64,000 bases of DNA from JAPKZH01 sp964537875 (GTDB taxonomy: Bacteria; Acidobacteriota; Aminicenantia; Aminicenantales; UBA4085). Numbering within the stretch: position 1 is the first letter of the stretch; the number at the start of each line of letters is the position of its first letter. The position numbers and the translations under genes are program-made. Positions 63,982 through 64,000 of this stretch are shown here, in pieces. The notes beneath the pieces are model-generated. The model saw nothing but the letters and a program-made list of their open reading frames with translations, made no database searches and was not told the DNA's origin. The stretch covers positions 8,604-72,603 of the forward strand of contig CAZIDN010000012.1 of assembly GCA_964537875.1 (NCBI GenBank). The letters run 5' to 3'.

Positions 63982-64000
63982 GGGCGGCGCTTAGGCCGTC
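63982..64000 (+). repeat. Left end of a second foldback element, cut by the window
   Basis: GGGCGGCGCTTAGGCCGTC repeats the left terminal repeat of the element at 32568-32693 with one difference. Confidence 0.7.

Overview
The window looks like chromosomal DNA from an uncultured acidobacterial-type organism, and Candidatus Aminicenantes-like is my best guess. This is inference from the gene set, not from a marker gene: zinc-ribbon Ser/Thr kinases with an extracytoplasmic TPR half, 6-bladed propeller lipoproteins, acidobacterial VWFA-related proteins, BNR-repeat proteins, exported M24, M14 and S15 peptidases, and GH31/GH127 glycosidases. There is no rRNA, tRNA, CRISPR array or complete insertion sequence. 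Most core genes are GC-rich; a few islands are visibly AT-richer and probably foreign.

Layout. 1-1.1 kb: 3' end of a TPR regulator. 1.2-6.1 kb: exported GH31 and GH127 glycosidases. 6.4-12.5 kb: two paralogous propeller lipoproteins, a Phd/VapC module, a serine hydrolase and an HTH-MNT/HepT pair. 12.6-17.8 kb: a small ORF, a broken paralogue, then a kinase + PEGA/NHL operon. 17.9-20.1 kb: chimeric transposase debris, an RHH/VapC module with an elaborate operator, and a DUF4258/DUF2283-HTH pair. 20.3-28.6 kb: OPT transporter, arginase-fold protein, a second kinase and a Tat-exported M24 protein. 28.6-43.1 kb: VWFA, M24, BNR, S15, a HExxH protein, a head-to-head junction of two 5'-truncated genes, and a CBM9/DUF5916 barrel. 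43.3-45.8 kb: Phd/ParE, a CcbP-like protein and a DUF4143 remnant. 45.9-48.5 kb: M14 peptidase. 48.7-49.7 kb: transposase graveyard. 50.0-57.2 kb: exopolysaccharide operon. 57.3-63.4 kb: two giant secreted paralogues sharing a near-identical C-terminal module.

How it fits together. The core set reads as a scavenging lifestyle: exported glycosidases and peptidases, an oligopeptide transporter, and membrane kinases that may sense the envelope. The exopolysaccharide operon and the two surface proteins probably build or decorate the cell surface. Between them lie five toxin-antitoxin-like modules and several repeat families.

The most unusual item is a 66-bp near-perfect palindrome, present six times between 8.6 and 22.6 kb at exactly constant length and with compensatory arm changes. 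It fits a REP-type element moved by a transposase encoded elsewhere. Other notable items are a terminator whose loop is inverted between two duplicated copies, an about 630-bp apparently identical tract between the giant paralogues, a copied vapC 3' end upstream of a kinase gene, and a second foldback family whose next copy is cut by the window end.
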